In this document: positions 62,103-64,000 of the stretch, piece after piece
How positions within the stretch are numbered: position 1 is the stretch's first letter
How the letters are laid out: every line of letters starts with the position of its first letter
Origin: Bacteroides caecigallinarum
Lineage (GTDB): Bacteria > Bacteroidota > Bacteroidia > Bacteroidales > Bacteroidaceae
Assembly: GCF_016902295.1 (NCBI RefSeq)
Contig: NZ_JACJLQ010000011.1
Span: forward strand, 1 to 64,000
Length of the DNA: 64,000 bases
Direction: 5' to 3'
The notes under the pieces: generated by a model
Database searches by the model: none
What the model was told of the DNA's origin: nothing
What the model saw: only the letters and a program-made list of their open reading frames with translations
Position numbers and translations under genes: made by a program

Positions 62103-63824
62103 ATGAAATACAAATGGAATTATCAACCTCCTACTCTCGAGCAAAGAGAAGAAGCCAGGGCACTGGCAAAGGAAATAGGAATTAGCCCCATCCTTTGCCA
62201 CTTATTGCGACAGAGGGGCATAAAAACTGCCGACGCGGTAAAGAAATTCTTCCGCCCTCAGTTGCACGATCTGCACGACCCGTTTCTGATGAACGACATG
62301 GACGCAGCTGTGGCAAGACTTAACAAGGCTATGGGAAGAAAAGAACGTATTTTGATTTATGGTGACTATGATGTTGACGGAACTACGGCAGTGGCATTGG
62401 TCTATAAATTTCTTCAGCAGTTTTACTCAAATATAGACTATTACATTCCTGACAGATATAACGAAGGCTATGGAGTAACAATCAAAGGAGTGGATTATGC
62501 TTACGAAACCGGTGTCAAACTGGTTATCGTACTCGACTGCGGTATAAAGGCTGTTGACGAAATCGCTTACGCCAAAGAAAAAGGCATAGACTTCATAATA
62601 TGCGACCACCACGTTCCTGACGAAGTCCTTCCGGACGCGACCGCAATATTAAACCCCAAAAGGGCCGATTCAACTTATCCATACGAACATCTTTCCGGTT
62701 GCGGCGTAGGATTTAAACTGATGCAGGCTTTCGCACAGAACAATGGAATAGAATTCCATCAGCTTACTCCACTGCTTGACCTTGTGGCTGTCAGCATAGC
62801 CTCGGATATTGTTCCTATAATGGGAGAAAACAGAATATTGGCCTATCATGGCCTAAGGCAGCTGAACGCCAATCCGTGCATGGGACTGAAAGCGATAATC
62901 GACGTATGCGGACTGTCGGAAAGAGAAATAACAATGAGCGACATTGTCTTCAAGATAGGCCCAAGAATCAATGCTTCAGGCAGAATACAGAAAGGTAAAG
63001 AGGCGGTTGACCTGCTTATAGAGAAGGACAGCAAGCTTGCCCACGAGAAAGGCGTCCGCATAAACAGCTATAACGAACTGCGCAAGGACCTTGACAAGAC
63101 TATGACTGAAGAAGCCAACAAGATTGTGGACTCACTGGATAATCTGTCGGAAAGACGTAGTATAGTGATCTACAACGAGGAATGGCATAAAGGAGTAATA
63201 GGTATCGTAGCTTCACGACTAACGGAAATATACTATCGCCCTGCCGTTGTACTGACATGTACCGATGGCCTGGCTACCGGATCGGCACGTTCAGTATCCG
63301 GATTTGATGTATATAGCGCTATAGAAAACTGTCGCGACCTGCTGGAAAATTTCGGTGGTCATACTTACGCAGCCGGACTTTCGATGAAAGTAGAAAATGT
63401 TACAGAGTTTACACGAAGATTCGAAGAATATGTAACGAACCATATATTGCCCGAACAGACAAATGCCACTATAGACATTGATGCCCAGCTCGACTTCCGC
63501 GACATTACGCCTAAATTCTTTTTCGACCTGAAAAAGTTCAACCCATTCGGTCCTGAAAACCATAAGCCGGTGTTCGCGACCCTAAATGTTTACGACTACG
63601 GAACAAGTAAGGTTGTGGGACGCGAACAGGAACATATCAAGCTGGAACTGGTTGACAACAAGTCGAACAACGTAATGAACGGAATTGCTTTCGGACAAAG
63701 TTCGCAGGTAAGATACATCAAGACGAAACAGTCGTTCAACATCTGCTATACAATAGAAGAGAACTCGCACAAACGTGGAGAAATACAACTGCAAATTGAA
63801 GACATTAAGCCAAGCGGATTTTAA
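62103..63824 (+). CDS. recJ: single-stranded-DNA-specific exonuclease RecJ
   Basis: RecJ is a 5'-to-3' single-strand DNA exonuclease of the DHH family, acting in RecF-pathway recombination and mismatch repair. From the ATG at 62103 (MKYKWNYQPPTLEQ) it has 573 residues, the family length; an earlier in-frame ATG at 62010 would add a lysine-rich 31-residue segment that I consider untranslated. Motifs: YGDYDVDGTTA (motif I), ICDHHVPDE (DHH), SDIVPIMGENR, GPRINASGRI and GVIGIVASRL, with the DHHA1 GGHTYAAG and a C-terminal OB-type domain. recQ starts directly after its stop codon, matching the common functional partnership. Confidence 0.95.
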   Translation: MKYKWNYQPPTLEQREEARALAKEIGISPILCHLLRQRGIKTADAVKKFFRPQLHDLHDPFLMNDMDAAVARLNKAMGRKERILIYGDYDVDGTTAVALVYKFLQQFYSNIDYYIPDRYNEGYGVTIKGVDYAYETGVKLVIVLDCGIKAVDEIAYAKEKGIDFIICDHHVPDEVLPDATAILNPKRADSTYPYEHLSGCGVGFKLMQAFAQNNGIEFHQLTPLLDLVAVSIASDIVPIMGENRILAYHGLRQLNANPCMGLKAIIDVCGLSEREITMSDIVFKIGPRINASGRIQKGKEAVDLLIEKDSKLAHEKGVRINSYNELRKDLDKTMTEEANKIVDSLDNLSERRSIVIYNEEWHKGVIGIVASRLTEIYYRPAVVLTCTDGLATGSARSVSGFDVYSAIENCRDLLENFGGHTYAAGLSMKVENVTEFTRRFEEYVTNHILPEQTNATIDIDAQLDFRDITPKFFFDLKKFNPFGPENHKPVFATLNVYDYGTSKVVGREQEHIKLELVDNKSNNVMNGIAFGQSSQVRYIKTKQSFNICYTIEENSHKRGEIQLQIEDIKPSGF

Positions 63825-64000
63825 ATGACTACAGACTACCGCAAAATACTGAAAGACTACTGGGGATATGATAACTTCCGCGGAATTCAGGAAGATATCA
63901 TCAACAGCATTGGCAGTGGTCGCGACACACTTGGGCTGATGCCTACCGGGGGCGGCAAGTCGATAACGTTCCAGGTTCCGGCATTGGCAAAGGACGGTCT
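63825..64000 (+). CDS. recQ: ATP-dependent DNA helicase RecQ, N-terminal fragment cut by the window end
   Basis: The ATG follows the recJ TAA with no spacer. The 58 visible codons read MTTDYRKILKDYWGYDNF, then RGIQEDIINSIGSGRDTLGLMPTGGGKSITFQVPAL, which is the RecQ motif 0 (FRGIQ) and Walker A (TGGGKS). RecQ unwinds DNA 3' to 5', supplying single strands for RecJ. The gene continues beyond position 64000. Confidence 0.93.
   Translation, partial: MTTDYRKILKDYWGYDNFRGIQEDIINSIGSGRDTLGLMPTGGGKSITFQVPALAKDG

Overview
The window is a Bacteroidales chromosome segment, most likely Bacteroides or Phocaeicola. No plasmid, phage or insertion-sequence hallmark was found. The assignment rests on three things: promoters of the Bacteroides type (TTTG, 19-21 bases, then TAnnTTTG), few clear Shine-Dalgarno sites, and a characteristic gene set (fimbrillin-like lipoprotein, DUF5686 outer-membrane protein, DUF4494, two-gene LysO exporter, reverse rubrerythrin, TatA plus TatC without TatB). 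About 55 protein genes are supported. I saw no rRNA, tRNA, CRISPR array or transposase.

Layout. 0.1-6 kb: lipoprotein, a giant nuclease-helicase fusion and an SDR oxidoreductase, co-oriented and tightly packed. 6-18 kb: MATE pump, phosphohexomutase, an AAA/PD-(D/E)XK protein, the PFL/ACT pair, MazG, a LysR regulator, a hypothetical protein and ClpB. 18-24.5 kb: C69 dipeptidase, M23 peptidase, TatC/TatA, an ECF S component and a two-ORF lysine exporter with a possible leader ORF. 24.6-29 kb: phoH, purC, menaquinone methyltransferase, aroE and an alpha/beta hydrolase. 29-35 kb: NAD synthetase, a PerR-like regulator with an operator and reverse rubrerythrin (oxidative stress), an LpxH-like phosphoesterase and lepA. 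35-39 kb: AlaX-like editing domain, NUC nuclease, fimbrillin-like lipoprotein and a hidden 48-residue gene. 39-47 kb: hisH-hisA-hisF-hisIE, an FtsE-like ATPase, aspartate kinase, lysA and a glycosyltransferase. 47-55 kb: DUF5686 protein, Crp/Fnr regulator, LolC/E-like permease, aminotransferase, DUF4494, PLP-binding protein and a DHOD-like enzyme. 55-64 kb: acyl-CoA ligase, a 16-residue-repeat surface protein, patatin, Xaa-Pro aminopeptidase, C1 peptidase, recJ and the start of recQ.

The most unusual signal is non-coding. Six intergenic arrays of short palindromes repeat with an exact 22-base (or half, 11-base) period. They lie near 7.45, 14.8, 29.2, 50.0, 55.0 and 58.3 kb. Every array follows the 3' end of a gene, and three lie between a stop codon and a predicted terminator. 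Unit sequences differ between most arrays while period and architecture are kept. Two pairs of arrays (7.45/58.3 kb and 29.2/50.0 kb) are recognisably related in sequence. They resemble enterobacterial REP/BIME elements in position but match no family I know. Limits: everything was read by eye, without database searches, so family names rest on motif recognition.
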